Positions 21,245-21,340 of a DNA stretch of 21,340 bases are shown here, piece after piece. The DNA is from Clostridiales bacterium (lineage in GTDB: Bacteria; Bacillota; Clostridia; Oscillospirales; QAMX01). The stretch covers positions 1-21,340 of the forward strand of contig JAEDMJ010000032.1 of assembly GCA_016303065.1 (NCBI GenBank). Direction: 5' to 3'. The translations under genes and the position numbers were made by a program. Within the stretch, counting starts at the first letter, position 1. The number at the start of each line of letters is the position of its first letter. Under the pieces are notes generated by a model. The model did not search any database. It had not been told where the DNA came from and saw only the letters and a list, made by a program, of their open reading frames with translations.

Positions 21245-21340
21245 TCATCTGTATTTTTCCAGAGATTTCCCGACGATCTCCCCGCACAGCTCGTCGTAGC
21301 TGATTCCGGCGGCAGCGGCCTCTTTTGGCATAAGGCTTGA
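21245..21340 (-). CDS. C-terminal end of an unidentified protein (partial)
   Basis: A minus-strand frame enters from the right edge and ends at TGA followed at once by TAA. The 31 visible codons include LMPKEAAAAGISYDELCGEI and end KSLEKYR. The composition is protein-like and the bidirectional terminator follows at the right distance, so I consider it a real gene end. Too little is visible to name a family. Confidence 0.65.
   Translation of the reverse strand, partial: SSLMPKEAAAAGISYDELCGEIVGKSLEKYR

Overview
The window looks like chromosomal DNA of a strictly anaerobic, moderately GC-rich, Gram-positive bacterium of the Clostridia type (my inference: a gut or fermenter relative of Oscillospiraceae). 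Evidence for this: an oxygen-defence operon built from a flavodiiron protein, desulfoferrodoxin, ferritin and rubredoxin; a fermentative D-lactate dehydrogenase; vitamin B12-dependent ethanolamine lyase; strong purine-rich ribosome binding sites; and textbook sigma-A type promoters (TTGACA-N17-TATACT and similar). No tRNA, rRNA, CRISPR array, insertion sequence or phage gene was seen.

Layout. Positions 1-5833 are almost entirely minus-strand genes: a TetR repressor with its own promoter and an internal operator (5216-5928); a run of small, poorly characterised proteins, mostly membrane-linked (STAS/SEC14-like protein, glycine-rich membrane protein, anchored beta-rich protein, anchored alpha/beta hydrolase, integral membrane protein, two-helix membrane protein); then a GNAT acetyltransferase, a GyrI-like ligand-binding protein and a multi-pass membrane protein that may have lost its cytoplasmic part. 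From 6103 the plus strand takes over: a GH31 glycoside hydrolase with its own promoter and terminator (6103-7949); a gene fusing a sugar-phosphate-isomerase-type TIM barrel to an AMP-forming acyl-CoA synthetase (8105-10836); and a minimal ethanolamine operon eutA-eutB-eutC (10866-14620) whose transcript probably starts with a 15-bp hairpin. A Crp/Fnr regulator (minus) and a D-lactate dehydrogenase (plus) are divergent around 15343-15424. Then comes a four-gene oxidative-stress operon (16571-19862), an M20 amidohydrolase (19904-21139), a bidirectional terminator, and the C-terminal end of an unidentified minus-strand gene.

How the genes work together. The flavodiiron protein reduces O2 to water, the desulfoferrodoxin reduces superoxide, the rubredoxin carries electrons, and the ferritin stores iron so that it cannot fuel Fenton chemistry. 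Two of these proteins carry extra redox modules: the flavodiiron protein has flavin reductase and short rubredoxin domains, and the desulfoferrodoxin has a C-terminal Bfd-like [2Fe-2S] module. EutBC splits ethanolamine to acetaldehyde and ammonia and EutA reactivates it. No microcompartment, EutVW or AdoCbl-riboswitch sequence lies next to it. The items most worth a second look are the TIM-barrel/acyl-CoA-synthetase fusion, the desulfoferrodoxin-Bfd fusion beside ferritin, and the hairpin leader of the eut operon.
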